Shown: positions 7,601 to 16,626 of the stretch, piece after piece
Numbering within the stretch: position 1 is the first letter of the stretch
Layout of the letters: every line of letters begins with the position of its first letter
Assembly: GCA_035934555.1 (NCBI GenBank)
Contig: DASYXT010000049.1
Location: 1-64,000, forward strand
Direction of reading: 5' to 3'
DNA: 64,000 nucleotides
Origin: DASYXT01 sp035934555
Lineage (GTDB): Bacteria > Verrucomicrobiota > Verrucomicrobiia > Limisphaerales > UBA8199
Notes under the pieces: generated by a model
Databases searched by the model: none
Seen by the model: only the letters and a program-made list of their open reading frames with translations
Told to the model about the DNA's origin: nothing
Position numbers and translations under genes: made by a program

Positions 7601-8161
7601 CCGTTCGATGCGGCGATCGGGGACAAGCCAGATCAACGCGACTAAAACGTATAGGGCAATCGCGATCCAGGGATCAATGAATGACAATGGGACGGCGGCC
7701 GCATAGAGCAGCGGCGAGAGCTTTCCTTTCCAGTCGGACCCAATCGCGGCGGCCAGGAGCGATTGGGCACCCTGCTGCCGGATAATGCTCCGCTGCAGAA
7801 TCCAATAGGCGATGGCGGCCATCAGCATCACGCAACCGTAGGCTGCCGTGGGAGTGGCGCTCAGGTGATTCTCGCCCATCCAGCCTGTGGCGAAGGGAAA
7901 AAGCGACAGCCAGAACAACAGGTGCAGGTTCGCCCACAGAACACCCCCGCTGACATGGCGGGTCGTGTAGAGCATATGATGATGATTGTTCCAATAAATG
8001 CCGATATAAATGAAGCTCAGAACATAGCTGAGGAACACCGGTAGCACAGGTTTAAGGGCCGCCAAATCACTGCCGCGCGGCACTTTCATGTCCAACACCA
8101 TAATCGTTATGATGATGGCCAGCACGCCGTCACTGAATGCCTCCATGCGGTTCTTTTCCAT
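7577..8161 (-). CDS. TMEM175-family (DUF1211) potassium channel-like membrane protein
   Basis: This is 194 residues with about six hydrophobic helices. Helix one carries RMEAFSDGVLAI, the R-x3-F-S-D signature of the TMEM175/DUF1211 family, and the HHHMLYTTRHVSGGVLWANL segment is also typical. Bacterial members form tetrameric potassium-permeable channels in the inner membrane. The length fits single-repeat bacterial proteins. The gene follows a small membrane protein gene by four bases and probably shares its transcript. Its 3' end overlaps the convergent secreted-protein gene. Confidence 0.88.
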   Translation of the reverse strand: MEKNRMEAFSDGVLAIIITIMVLDMKVPRGSDLAALKPVLPVFLSYVLSFIYIGIYWNNHHHMLYTTRHVSGGVLWANLHLLFWLSLFPFATGWMGENHLSATPTAAYGCVMLMAAIAYWILQRSIIRQQGAQSLLAAAIGSDWKGKLSPLLYAAAVPLSFIDPWIAIALYVLVALIWLVPDRRIERLVSKREH

Positions 8162-8165
8162 CGCC

Positions 8166-8378
8166 TCAAAACCGTTTGGCCAAAACGTACACCAACCCCA
8201 TGAGTCCCAGGCACACCAGCGACATCAGCAAAACGGAACTTGTGAAGTAGGAAGCGGCGATCATTGCCAGGCCCCCGAGCATCGCCAGCCACGAGGCTTG
8301 TTTCTTGCCGTAGATAAAGTAGCCGAGGCCGACGGAGCCCCAAATCAACGAGGCGAAGAGGAATCCTGAGTTGAACAT
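8166..8378 (-). CDS. Small two-helix membrane protein
   Basis: This is a 70-residue protein with a first hydrophobic helix (FLFASLIWGSVGLGYFIYG), a short basic loop (KKQ), a helix around LAMLGGLAMIAASYF and a last one ending VYVLAKRF, so three short helices are possible. I recall similar 65-70-residue proteins annotated loosely as amino acid transport proteins, but that label is not supported by any motif here. It lies between the response regulator gene and the TMEM175-like gene, in the same direction, with very short gaps, which suggests one operon. Confidence 0.7.
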   Translation of the reverse strand: MFNSGFLFASLIWGSVGLGYFIYGKKQASWLAMLGGLAMIAASYFTSSVLLMSLVCLGLMGLVYVLAKRF

Positions 8379-8386
8379 CCTGCACT

Positions 8387-9676
8387 TTAACTCGCCATCT
8401 GGCGCTTTAACAAGTGCATCACCGCTTTGGCGGCCAGCTCCATCGGCAAGATGGGTTTGGAAATCAAATCGTCGCCGCCGCTGAGGGTGCTTTTGGCGCG
8501 ATTTGCGAAGTCAGTATGCCCGGTGATAAAAATCACCGGCACCTTTTCACGTCCCGGTAAAGCCCGGAACCGTTTGCACAGCTCGAATCCGTCCAACTCC
8601 GGCATCTCGATGTCGAGCAGCAGCAAGTCGTAGGGTTCCTTTTGGAGCCAGTCCCATGCGGTGAGAGCCTGCTCGGTGCTGCGTGCCTCGAGGTTGGCCT
8701 GCCGCAGCGCCGAGAGGACAAGCCGGTTTGAGAACGGGTCATCATCCACCGCGAGGGCTCGGGCGGTCACCGCGGGCCCAGGAGCTGTCTTGGGCGCTTG
8801 CTGAAACAGCAACTCCAAAAAATCCACCAGGTTGGCAATCGTCCGCACGACCGAAGGCGTCAGCCGCGCAGGCTTTTCCACCAGCACAAATAAAAGCGCC
8901 TCGAATACCGCTGCCATTTGGCTGATTTGCCCGTAAGGTGTCAGGGCTGCCATCCCAACCAGCGAGTGTAGCTTGCGATAAACCTCCTGCAGTCGGAGTG
9001 CCCGGCCTTGGCTGAGTTCCGTTTCGCGCGACAGCGCTTGGAAAAGTTTGCGCAGCTCGCCGCAAAAAGCGGGGCCGCGCGCCAACAGCATTGCGGTGCT
9101 TTGGTCCGGCGAAAGACTCGGTGGTGCGGCCTCGGCGGCTTGAGCTGGCGTCACAGGCGCAGGAACAGGCGCCGAAGGCTTGGGAGTCGGGGCGCTGGCC
9201 CGCCCGGGGACGGGGGGAGCTGCCGGAGTAGAACCAGCCATTCCCACGCCCGGGGGCGCCTGGGCCTGAGACGTGTTTTCAGTGGCCTCCACGCTTGCCG
9301 GTTGGGCTTGGGCTTGGAAAATCTCGTCAATCACGCTCATCAGCACCGAGGGGCTGCACTGCGCCTTGAGCAAGGCCCGGTCGATGCCGATCTTCGCTGC
9401 TTCTCGGCCTAGTTCATTGAGGTAGGCATTGGTGAGGACGATTACGGGCGTAGCGGCCAGTCGCGGCGTGGAACGGATGAACCGCAGCACATCAACCCCG
9501 GAGAGGTTGGGCATCATCAGATCAAGCACAACGAGGTCCGGCTTGCCCGAACGCAGGATGCCCAGGGCGGCCGAGCCATCCGCAGCCGTGTTGACCTGAA
9601 AGCCGTGGGCGGAAAGCCGATCGCGGTAGCTGCGCAGAACTACCGCGTCGTCATCGACCAGGAGAAGTCGTTTCAT
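8387..9676 (-). CDS. Response regulator with two receiver domains around an HPt-like domain
   Basis: The ATG at 9676 is used (a TTG six bases upstream is also in frame). There are 429 residues in three parts. Receiver 1 spans about 1-120 (LLLVDDD, phospho-acceptor Asp52 in VVLDLMMPN, conserved VLTNA). A Pro/Ala linker spans about 125-195. A helical HPt-like domain spans about 200-290, with His in KLHSLVGMAAL as the candidate phospho-accepting residue. Receiver 2 spans about 305-425 (AVDDDPFSN, LLLLDIEMPELDG, VIFITGHTD, SKP). There is no DNA-binding or enzymatic output domain, so it likely acts as a relay or through protein contacts. No histidine kinase gene is next to it. Confidence 0.85.
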   Translation of the reverse strand: MKRLLLVDDDAVVLRSYRDRLSAHGFQVNTAADGSAALGILRSGKPDLVVLDLMMPNLSGVDVLRFIRSTPRLAATPVIVLTNAYLNELGREAAKIGIDRALLKAQCSPSVLMSVIDEIFQAQAQPASVEATENTSQAQAPPGVGMAGSTPAAPPVPGRASAPTPKPSAPVPAPVTPAQAAEAAPPSLSPDQSTAMLLARGPAFCGELRKLFQALSRETELSQGRALRLQEVYRKLHSLVGMAALTPYGQISQMAAVFEALLFVLVEKPARLTPSVVRTIANLVDFLELLFQQAPKTAPGPAVTARALAVDDDPFSNRLVLSALRQANLEARSTEQALTAWDWLQKEPYDLLLLDIEMPELDGFELCKRFRALPGREKVPVIFITGHTDFANRAKSTLSGGDDLISKPILPMELAAKAVMHLLKRQMAS

Positions 9677-9941
9677 CGCCAACCTCGAAATTCCCGCCCG
9701 TGCTTATAGTATGTAAAAGGACATTTGACCAGCCCTTTTGTACGCTGGGCGGAGCGCGGAATCTAGTGGGATTTCAGTGTGCAGGCAATGTGCAATCACT
9801 CTCTGCTAATCGCGCCAGGACGTTCGGGCAATCGCTCGGACAGGAACGGCCGCGCTCCGCCCGCCGTTACCAAGACCGATTGGGTCGTCTGCGCAATTGA
9901 GCATTTCAGAATGAGATGTGATTCGATAATCTGCCGTCAGC

Positions 9942-12308
9942 ATGGCACAACCTGCCCATGAATCGCTATCGCTGAAGCACCGGCTGATCCGCAACCGGAC
10001 TTTCAGATGGATAGCGCTGGTACTGACTACCGGCGCGGCCGGCTTGGGCTTGCGCCCGAACGTTTCCGGTCAAACTCAGCCGGCCAACGCAGGAGGACCA
10101 TTCCCCCGCCACGCTTCGACGAATAGCTTTTCGCAATACGCGGGGTCGGACAGTTGCCGAAAGTGCCATCAGGAGCAATACAAGTTGTGGGAGGGCTCGC
10201 ATCATTGCCTCGCCGAGCGGGCGGTCAAGGCGGGCTTAGATCGAAGCGCGTTTTCTCCGAGCAGCTCGTTTGGAACAGCCGGCCAAACCACCGGCTTGTC
10301 CTGGAGCAATGGCCAGGCGTGGGTGACCTTCCCCCACCCCAAAGCAAAAACCGAGACTTACGCGGTTGAGCGGGTGATCGGTGTCGAACCGTTGCGGCAG
10401 TTCCTGGTCGCATTCCCAGGCGGGCGTTACCAGGCGCTTGAGACGGCGTACGACCCCCAGTCAAATCAGTGGTTCGATGTGTTTGGCGCCGAGAACCGGC
10501 AGCCAGGCGAGTGGGGCCATTGGACCGGGCGCGGCATGAACTGGAACTATATGTGCGCGGCGTGCCACAACACAGCGCTGCGGCGAAACTATGATCCGGA
10601 GGCCGACACCTATCGGACGACGATGGCCGAGGCGGGGGTTGGCTGCGAAGCATGTCATGGCCCGATGGCTGCCCACAATCAATGGCAAAAACAACATGGG
10701 ACCTTAGGACGGAAAGATCCTACCATCACGTCTTTGACCAAACGGCAGGTGATGGACAACTGCGGGTACTGTCACGCGCGGCGGACGGAGTTGGCCGGCG
10801 GCTTCATTCCAGGTGATGATTTTCTCGACCGCTGCGAATTGGAGATTGTGGGTCACACACCGCATTTTTACGCCGATGGCCAGGTGCGTGATGAGGACTA
10901 CGAATACGCGGCGTTTCTGGGCAGTCGCATGGCAGGCCGGGGCGTCACCTGCGCCGATTGCCACGATTCGCATTCGGGGAAAACCCGCCTGCCGGGCAAC
11001 TGGCTTTGTCTGCGGTGCCATGCCGGGGGCAATACCAATGCGCCTGTCATCAACCCGGTCGCCCATAGCCATCATAAAGTGTTCGGTTTTAATACCAATG
11101 GGCAACCCTCCGTTGTGGATTTGACTCGCTACGCCGGCGAACACAAGGCCGAGGGTGGCGGCGAATGCATCAATTGCCACATGCCGCAGACGGTGTATAT
11201 GCAGCGACATTCCCGCCACGATCACGGCATGACCATCCCCGACCCTTTGCTGACGGTGCAGTTTGCAATTCCCAACGCCTGCAACCGCTGTCATCAGGAC
11301 AAAGACGCGGCGTGGGCGTTGCGCTACTGCAAACAGTGGTATGGAGCAAAGATGGAGCGACCCAGCCGCCAGCGCGCGCAGGTGCTGGCGGCGGCACAGC
11401 GCGCAGACACGGATTGCAGCGGCGCAGTGTTAACTTTGCTGCGCCGAGAGGATTCGGGTTACTGGCGGGCAGTGGAGGCAGGTTTGCTCGAGGCCTGGGC
11501 GACGCAGCCCACAGCCAGCGCGGCCCTCGAGGTATGCCTCCACGACACCAATACGCTCGTGCGCACGGCTGCGGCAGCGGCGCTTAGCCCGGCTGTTCTG
11601 GCCGGAGTGCCCGGCGCGGCCACTTCCCTCGCGGGCTGTTTGGCGGACCCATGCCGCAGCGTGCGGGTTGCCGCTGCTTCGAGCCTGCTGGCAACGGTTG
11701 ACCCCGCAAGCCGCGCGGGAAAAGATTTCCAGGAGTTCCTGGATAACAATGCAGACGAACCGAGCGGCCAACTCCAGGCAGGGATTTACGCCTTCGCACG
11801 TGATAACCTCTCAGGAGCGCTGGACCATCTTCAAAAGGCTGTCACGTGGGACCCGTATTCAATTCCCAGTCGCCAGGAGTTGGCGGTGGCGCTTAGCGCT
11901 GCCGGGCGTCCCCGCGATGCGCTGGCTCAACTACAGCAGGCCTGCCGGCTGGCACCCGGCGATGCCAGTTCACATTATCAATTGGCTTTGGCGTTGAACG
12001 AAGCCGGGGAGCTAAAGGGCGCCGCGGCGGAACTCGCCAGGGCAGTGGGAATCGACCCGCTCAACGCCCGGGCCTGGTATAACCTCGGGTTGGCCCAGAG
12101 CGCGTTGGAAGAGCCCGCGCAGGCGCTCGAATCACTTCAGCGTGCCGAAGCCGCCGACCCTCGCGATGCCGATATTCCTTATGCGCGGGCTACCGTGCTG
12201 GCGCGCCTGGGACGAAAAGAAGAAAGCGCAAAAGCGGCCCGCAAGGCATTGCAGTTGCGGCCGGGATACCCTGAAGCACAGGCGCTGCTGCAGGCGCTGG
12301 ACCCGTAA
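9942..12308 (+). CDS. Octahaem c-type cytochrome with HEAT and TPR repeats
   Basis: This is 788 residues. A basic N-terminus and a hydrophobic helix (ALVLTTGAAGLGL) suggest export. I count eight CxxCH haem sites: CRKCH, CAACH, CEACH, CGYCH, CADCH, CLRCH, CINCH and CNRCH, all within residues about 65-455, as in the cytochrome c554/octahaem family. Residues about 490-600 are Ala/Leu-rich HEAT-like helices. About 610-785 are TPRs (ALDHLQKAVTWDPYS, YNLGLAQSALEEPAQAL). It is likely periplasmic and may pass electrons to an unidentified partner while the repeats dock other proteins. Substrate specificity cannot be read from the sequence. It stands alone, divergent from the response regulator gene (265-bp spacer). 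Confidence 0.85.
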   Translation: MAQPAHESLSLKHRLIRNRTFRWIALVLTTGAAGLGLRPNVSGQTQPANAGGPFPRHASTNSFSQYAGSDSCRKCHQEQYKLWEGSHHCLAERAVKAGLDRSAFSPSSSFGTAGQTTGLSWSNGQAWVTFPHPKAKTETYAVERVIGVEPLRQFLVAFPGGRYQALETAYDPQSNQWFDVFGAENRQPGEWGHWTGRGMNWNYMCAACHNTALRRNYDPEADTYRTTMAEAGVGCEACHGPMAAHNQWQKQHGTLGRKDPTITSLTKRQVMDNCGYCHARRTELAGGFIPGDDFLDRCELEIVGHTPHFYADGQVRDEDYEYAAFLGSRMAGRGVTCADCHDSHSGKTRLPGNWLCLRCHAGGNTNAPVINPVAHSHHKVFGFNTNGQPSVVDLTRYAGEHKAEGGGECINCHMPQTVYMQRHSRHDHGMTIPDPLLTVQFAIPNACNRCHQDKDAAWALRYCKQWYGAKMERPSRQRAQVLAAAQRADTDCSGAVLTLLRREDSGYWRAVEAGLLEAWATQPTASAALEVCLHDTNTLVRTAAAAALSPAVLAGVPGAATSLAGCLADPCRSVRVAAASSLLATVDPASRAGKDFQEFLDNNADEPSGQLQAGIYAFARDNLSGALDHLQKAVTWDPYSIPSRQELAVALSAAGRPRDALAQLQQACRLAPGDASSHYQLALALNEAGELKGAAAELARAVGIDPLNARAWYNLGLAQSALEEPAQALESLQRAEAADPRDADIPYARATVLARLGRKEESAKAARKALQLRPGYPEAQALLQALDP

Positions 12309-12393
12309 AGCGTACGAGCGTGGAGCAGTAAAACTGAATACTCGGCACTGATTACTGATTACTGATTACTCGGGCTGCGCTCCTACGCTTTAC
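12305..12393. terminator. Inverted repeat between convergent genes, possible bidirectional terminator
   Basis: GTAAAGCGTACGAGCG (12305-12320) is complementary, with one mismatch, to 12378-12393. The 57-base loop contains ACTGATT repeated three times (12347-12367). It sits exactly between the stop of the cytochrome gene and the end of the minus-strand gene, which suits transcript ends in both directions. The long loop and the lack of a clear T-run make this tentative. Confidence 0.35.
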
Positions 12394-12397
12394 GATC

Positions 12398-12967
12398 TTA
12401 CTCCACGAGCATCGCCCGATCTGGCGTGCTGGTTTCGGCGCTGAGGCAACCCCGAAGGTACTCGACAATCTGTTCCTCGAGGCTGCGACATTGGCCGGTC
12501 CACCGCCCCGTCCCTACGAGGTGCTTCACGCACTCCCGTAAACCCTGGAAACGCACCAAGCGTAGGCCGCACCGCACCTGGCGTCGCAACTCTTCCCGTA
12601 ACCGTGGGAAAAAGCTCAACTCCCCGCTGAAGCCGGATTCCCGGGCCAGTTGGCCCAAGTCCCCGCCCGCCGGCTCGGCCGCCGGCTCGGCCGCCGGCTC
12701 GGGCCCCAGCAGCAGCCCATTGCGAAGGTTCAAACCATGCAGAACCTTTTCCAGCGCGCTGGTGAACTCGCCGACCGTGACCGTTTGGCGGCCCATTTCT
12801 TGTTTGAAATAATGGAACACGGCTTTGGCTGCCTGGCGGACAAAGTCCTCGTCCCAGGCCGGCCCTTGCGCTCCGACAATTTCCACCGTCACCATCTCCG
12901 CCGAGAAGGGGATGCTCTCGCCGCCGCTCATTTCGAACAGCAGGCAATCCTGCGCGAGTGTTATCAT
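12398..12967 (-). CDS. Unknown protein translationally coupled to nrdR
   Basis: This is a 189-residue soluble protein that I do not recognise. The N-terminal half (about 1-75: LAQDCLLFEMSGG, EIVGAQGPAWDEDFVRQAAK, FHYFKQEMGRQTVTVGEF) looks like a folded alpha/beta unit. A linker with AAEPAAEPAGG (encoded by a tandem CCGGCTCGG repeat) follows, then a Leu/Arg-rich helical C-terminus with two Cys (RCGLRL, RECVKHL). Its ATG overlaps the nrdR stop by four bases, so it is probably made together with NrdR. A role near ribonucleotide reductase control is only guilt by association. Confidence 0.7.
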   Translation of the reverse strand: MITLAQDCLLFEMSGGESIPFSAEMVTVEIVGAQGPAWDEDFVRQAAKAVFHYFKQEMGRQTVTVGEFTSALEKVLHGLNLRNGLLLGPEPAAEPAAEPAGGDLGQLARESGFSGELSFFPRLREELRRQVRCGLRLVRFQGLRECVKHLVGTGRWTGQCRSLEEQIVEYLRGCLSAETSTPDRAMLVE

Positions 12968-13419
12968 GCTTTGGCTCCCATTTTTTTGACTTCATGGACA
13001 AAATCCGTTGCCTCTTGAAACCGCCGATACACGCTGGCAAAGCGCACGTAAGCCACCTCGTCGAGTTGGCGCAGGCCGTCCATCACCAATTTGCCAATCG
13101 CTTCGGCAGGCACCTCCCGGTCGTATCGGTCCATCACTTCATTGACAATGCGCTCGACAAGGTCCTCGATGATCTTCGGACTGATCGGCCGTTTCTGGCA
13201 CGCTTTCCTCAGGCCGGACAGCAACTTCTCTTTGGAAAACTCCTCCCGCCGCCCATCCCGCTTCACCACCACCAAACCACCCCGTTCAATTTCCTCGTAA
13301 GTGGTGAAACGGTTGCCGCAGTTCTCGCATTGGCGCCGACGCCGAATGGTCGCGCCCTCGCGTGAGGCGCGCGAGTCGATGACCTTATCTTCCTGGCAAC
13401 CGCATTTTGGGCAGCGCAT
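12964..13419 (-). CDS. nrdR: Transcriptional repressor NrdR
   Basis: This is 151 residues, the usual NrdR length. An N-terminal zinc ribbon has Cys3, Cys6, Cys31 and Cys34 (MRCPKCGCQED and RRRQCENCGNRFTTYE). Next comes an ATP-cone from about residue 46 (VVKRDGRREEFSKEKLLSGL) with the ending VRFASVYRRFQEATDF. NrdR senses ATP/dATP and represses ribonucleotide reductase genes at NrdR boxes. No nrd gene is in the window. The gene overlaps the downstream unknown gene by four bases. The start ATG is clear because the zinc ribbon begins at once. Confidence 0.96.
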   Translation of the reverse strand: MRCPKCGCQEDKVIDSRASREGATIRRRRQCENCGNRFTTYEEIERGGLVVVKRDGRREEFSKEKLLSGLRKACQKRPISPKIIEDLVERIVNEVMDRYDREVPAEAIGKLVMDGLRQLDEVAYVRFASVYRRFQEATDFVHEVKKMGAKA

Positions 13420-13478
13420 GGCTTCTGGGCCACTTGGGATAGTGGTGATATACTTTTACACCACAACGCGTAGTAGAG

Positions 13479-14810
13479 TCAAGGGCGATCGACCCCGAAT
13501 TCTGCTCCAGTCTCAGAAACGTTGCGCGGCAACAATTCAAAGGCTTCGGCCAGGCGGTCGAGGGCGCGGCCAGCCTGGGATTTATCGGCGGCATGCACCC
13601 GTAAAAGCACTGCGCCTGCCGCAACCTTCTCTCCGGGCTTGAGCAACCGATCGACGCCCACGTCATAATCGAGTGAAGAGTCTTTTGCGAGGCGTCCACC
13701 GCCCAACTCGCGCACCACCTCCCCGATGAGCCGCGCATCGCACTTGGCGATATAACCCGCCCGTCGAGCCTTGAGCTCCTGCACTGAAAACGCGGTATGG
13801 TCACGTTCGCATTTTCGCGCGACGGCCCGCAGGTCAGCCCCTTGGGCCTTGAGCATTTCATCCCACTTCCGGCGCGGAGCGCCGCTGGCGAGACACTCGG
13901 CAGCCTGACGGCGCGCACTGGCAACACTCTTGGACTTACGGGTCTGGACCAACAATTGCGCCGCACATTCAATCACTAACCTGCGCAGGTCTTCCCCCGC
14001 GCGGTCAGGAGCTTGGCCGACCTTGCCTTCGAGACAGGCTACCGCTTCTTTTACCTCCAACCAGTTACCGGCAGTTCGGCCCAGGGGCGCATCCATGTTG
14101 TTAAGCAGCGCGCAGGTCTTTACGCCGCAGGCCGCGCTCAATTTGACCATCGCTTGGGCTAATTGGCGCGCTTTGGGGCGGGTCGGCATAAAAGCGGCCA
14201 CACCGTATTTCACATCCAAAACGAGCGCCTGCAGTCCTTCGGCGAGTTTCTTGGAGAGAATAGACGCGACGATGAGTGGGATGCTCGGCACCGTGCCGGT
14301 GACATCGCGCAACGCATAAAGTTTTTTGTCCGCCGGAACCATCTGTGCGGTTTGGCCGCAAATCACACAACCGACCTTCTGCACAATTTTCACCATGCGC
14401 GGAACGGGCAAGTTGGTTTGAAATCCGGGAATGGAGTCCAATTTGTCCAATGTGCCTCCGGTGATGCCGAGACCGCGGCCGGAGATCATCGGCACGCGAA
14501 AACCGAGGCACGCCAATAGCGGCGCGAGTGGCAATGATACCTTGTCACCGACGCCGCCGGTGGAATGTTTGTCAACCAGCGGCCGGGTGTCGCGCGGAAA
14601 CCTTAAGACCTCGCCGGAGTCGCGCATCGCCAGCGTTAGCGCTCGAGTTTCGGACCCGGAAAGGCCTTGGAAGTAAACCGCCATCAGAAAGGCAGCCATC
14701 TGATAATCCGGGATGCGGCCGGCTGTGTACTGCCTGACGATGTGTTCGAACTGAAGCGCGGAGAGTTCGCGTCCGTCGCGCTTAGCCTCTAGTGCTTCGA
14801 GAAAATTCAT
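13479..14810 (-). CDS. Pyrimidine-nucleoside (thymidine) phosphorylase
   Basis: This is 443 residues from the ATG at 14810 (MNFLEALEAKRDGRELS); an in-frame upstream ATG adds a Cys-rich lead not seen in the family. Typical motifs are all present: VDKHSTGGVGDKVSL (about 80-94), SGRGLGITGGTLDKLDSIPG (about 110-129), the PADKKLYALRDVTGTVPSI segment (phosphate/base contacts), and the C-terminal biotinyl-like domain (KPGEKVAAGAVLL). It splits thymidine, uridine or deoxyuridine with phosphate to give base and (deoxy)ribose-1-phosphate in salvage. Whether it is the deoA or pdp type cannot be decided by eye. It lies between the fab cluster and nrdR on the same strand, with gaps of about 60-120 bases. 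Confidence 0.93.
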   Translation of the reverse strand: MNFLEALEAKRDGRELSALQFEHIVRQYTAGRIPDYQMAAFLMAVYFQGLSGSETRALTLAMRDSGEVLRFPRDTRPLVDKHSTGGVGDKVSLPLAPLLACLGFRVPMISGRGLGITGGTLDKLDSIPGFQTNLPVPRMVKIVQKVGCVICGQTAQMVPADKKLYALRDVTGTVPSIPLIVASILSKKLAEGLQALVLDVKYGVAAFMPTRPKARQLAQAMVKLSAACGVKTCALLNNMDAPLGRTAGNWLEVKEAVACLEGKVGQAPDRAGEDLRRLVIECAAQLLVQTRKSKSVASARRQAAECLASGAPRRKWDEMLKAQGADLRAVARKCERDHTAFSVQELKARRAGYIAKCDARLIGEVVRELGGGRLAKDSSLDYDVGVDRLLKPGEKVAAGAVLLRVHAADKSQAGRALDRLAEAFELLPRNVSETGAEFGVDRP

Positions 14811-14930
14811 ACACCGGTTTCGGCACGTGCACGACAACTGAGGTCCGCGCAAATCGCCAGGATTTTGGCAAAAACTTTGTCCCGAGCGGCGGCACGCGCC
14901 GGCTTGCCATAACCCGCAGAAACCGAAGAA

Positions 14931-16190
14931 TCACCCTTTGAACTTTTTAGCGACCAAGCAGGCGTTGTGGCCGCCAAAACCGAATGAATTGTTCACGATC
15001 GCGTTGATCTCCAGCGACCGCGGAGTATTGGGGACGTAATCCAAATCGCACTGAGGATCGGGGACCTCGTAATTGATGGTCGGGGGAGCCGTATCGGTTT
15101 GGATGGCTTTGGCGCAGACGATCATTTCAACCGCGCCTGCGGCGCCAAGCATGTGGCCCGTGGCGCCTTTGGTCGAACTGACCGCGAGCTTGCGGGCGTG
15201 CGGGCCGAACACAGTCTTGATCGCCTCGGTTTCGGCGATGTCGCCCTGGGGAGTCGAAGTGCCGTGCGCGTTGATGTAGGAGATGTCCTGCGGATTCAAT
15301 CCCGCGTTGCGCACCGCCATGGCCATGCAGCGTGCGGCGCCCTCACCCCCGGGAGAGGGGGCCGTGAGATGGTGGGCGTCGGCGGTGTTGCCGTAGCCGG
15401 CCAGCTCGCAATAGATGCGGGCGCCGCGGGCCTGCGCATGCTGCAATTCTTCCAACACCAGCACACCGGAGCCTTCGCCCATCACGAACCCGTCGCGCTC
15501 CTTGTCAAACGGCCGGGAAGCGCGCTTTGGGTCGTCATTGCGCGTGCTCATGGCTCTCATCGCGCAGAAGCCGCCAATACCAATCGGCACGACGGTGGCT
15601 TCGGCGCCGCCTGCCAACATCACCTGGGCGTCTCCCATTTTGATGGTGCGCCAGGCTTCGCCCAGGGCGTGATTGGCGGTGGCGCACGCTGAACAGGTCG
15701 CAAAGTTTGGTCCGCGCAGGTTGTGGTAAATTGAGAGCAGGCCCGAGGCGATGTTGGAAATCAGCATCGGGATCATGAACGGCGACAGCCGGCCCGGACC
15801 GCGCTCCAGCAGGGTCTTATGCTGCTGCGCGACCGTCTCGAGGCCGCCAATGCCTGAACCGATGAACACACCCACCTGGTTCCGATCGACCTTCTCCAGG
15901 TCCAAACCGGAGTCGCGCAACGCCTGCCAGCCGGCGTGCACCCCAAACTGGGAAAAGCGGTCCGTGCGCCGGATTTCTTTGGGCGAGGGAAACGCGGGGC
16001 TCGGATCGAAATTCCGCACTTCCGCGGCCATTTGGGTGTCATAGGCGCTCGGATCGAACCCGGTGATGCGGTCGATGCCGCAATGGCCGGCGATCAACTC
16101 GCGCCAGAAAGTTTCGACGCCGGTGCCCAGCGCCGAAACCACGCCCATGCCGGTAATGACGACTCTGCGGTCGGTCCAGTTACTCGCCAT
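14931..16190 (-). CDS. fabF: Beta-ketoacyl-ACP synthase II
   Basis: This is 419 residues, standard for FabF. The catalytic triad is visible: Cys169 in TCSACATANHA, His309 in INAHGTSTPQGD and His346 in KGATGHMLGAAG. Other signatures are VVITGMGVVSALGTG at the start and NSFGFGGHNACLV at the end. It condenses malonyl-ACP with acyl-ACP in each elongation round of type II fatty acid synthesis. It is the last gene of the fabD-fabG-acpP-fabF run. The active-site cysteine is preceded by CSA rather than the common TACTSG, which is normal variation in some phyla. Confidence 0.96.
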   Translation of the reverse strand: MASNWTDRRVVITGMGVVSALGTGVETFWRELIAGHCGIDRITGFDPSAYDTQMAAEVRNFDPSPAFPSPKEIRRTDRFSQFGVHAGWQALRDSGLDLEKVDRNQVGVFIGSGIGGLETVAQQHKTLLERGPGRLSPFMIPMLISNIASGLLSIYHNLRGPNFATCSACATANHALGEAWRTIKMGDAQVMLAGGAEATVVPIGIGGFCAMRAMSTRNDDPKRASRPFDKERDGFVMGEGSGVLVLEELQHAQARGARIYCELAGYGNTADAHHLTAPSPGGEGAARCMAMAVRNAGLNPQDISYINAHGTSTPQGDIAETEAIKTVFGPHARKLAVSSTKGATGHMLGAAGAVEMIVCAKAIQTDTAPPTINYEVPDPQCDLDYVPNTPRSLEINAIVNNSFGFGGHNACLVAKKFKG

Positions 16191-16257
16191 AAAAATCGAA
16201 CGGGGCAGCCTACCTGATGCCAGTCCAAGCTGCCCCGACCATGTTCAAATCGGCCCT

Positions 16258-16503
16258 TTACTTTTGCTGCTGGTCTTCGATGTACTTGATGACGTCGCCA
16301 ACGCTTTGTAGTTTCTCGGCCTGTTCGTCCGGAATCTCATGGCCAAACTCTTCCTCCAATGCCATGACCAATTCCACGGTATCGAGCGAATCGGCGCCCA
16401 AATCCTCGATGAATTTGGCGTCCGGGGTTACCTGATCGGGGTTGACCCCCAATTGCTCGACGATGATGTCCTTAACCCGTTGTTCAATGCTTTTCTCAGC
16501 CAT
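16258..16503 (-). CDS. acpP: Acyl carrier protein
   Basis: This is 81 residues and strongly acidic. The phosphopantetheine attachment Ser39 lies in GADSLDTVELVMALEEEF, the classic DSL motif at the start of helix II. It carries growing acyl chains for the neighbouring FabD, FabG and FabF. Length and motif leave little room for another call. The gene sits 67 bases upstream of fabF and 123 bases downstream of fabG, the usual order. Confidence 0.97.
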   Translation of the reverse strand: MAEKSIEQRVKDIIVEQLGVNPDQVTPDAKFIEDLGADSLDTVELVMALEEEFGHEIPDEQAEKLQSVGDVIKYIEDQQQK

Positions 16504-16626
16504 GCTTTTCTCCGGTGCTCACTAAGTTTGCAGTGTGTCTATGCTACCTTGGGGTCAGCCGTCAAGCCTCGAATCGCCTTTTTTCTTCGCGCTTTGCGAC
16601 GCATGTTCCCCCCGGTGGTATCCAAT

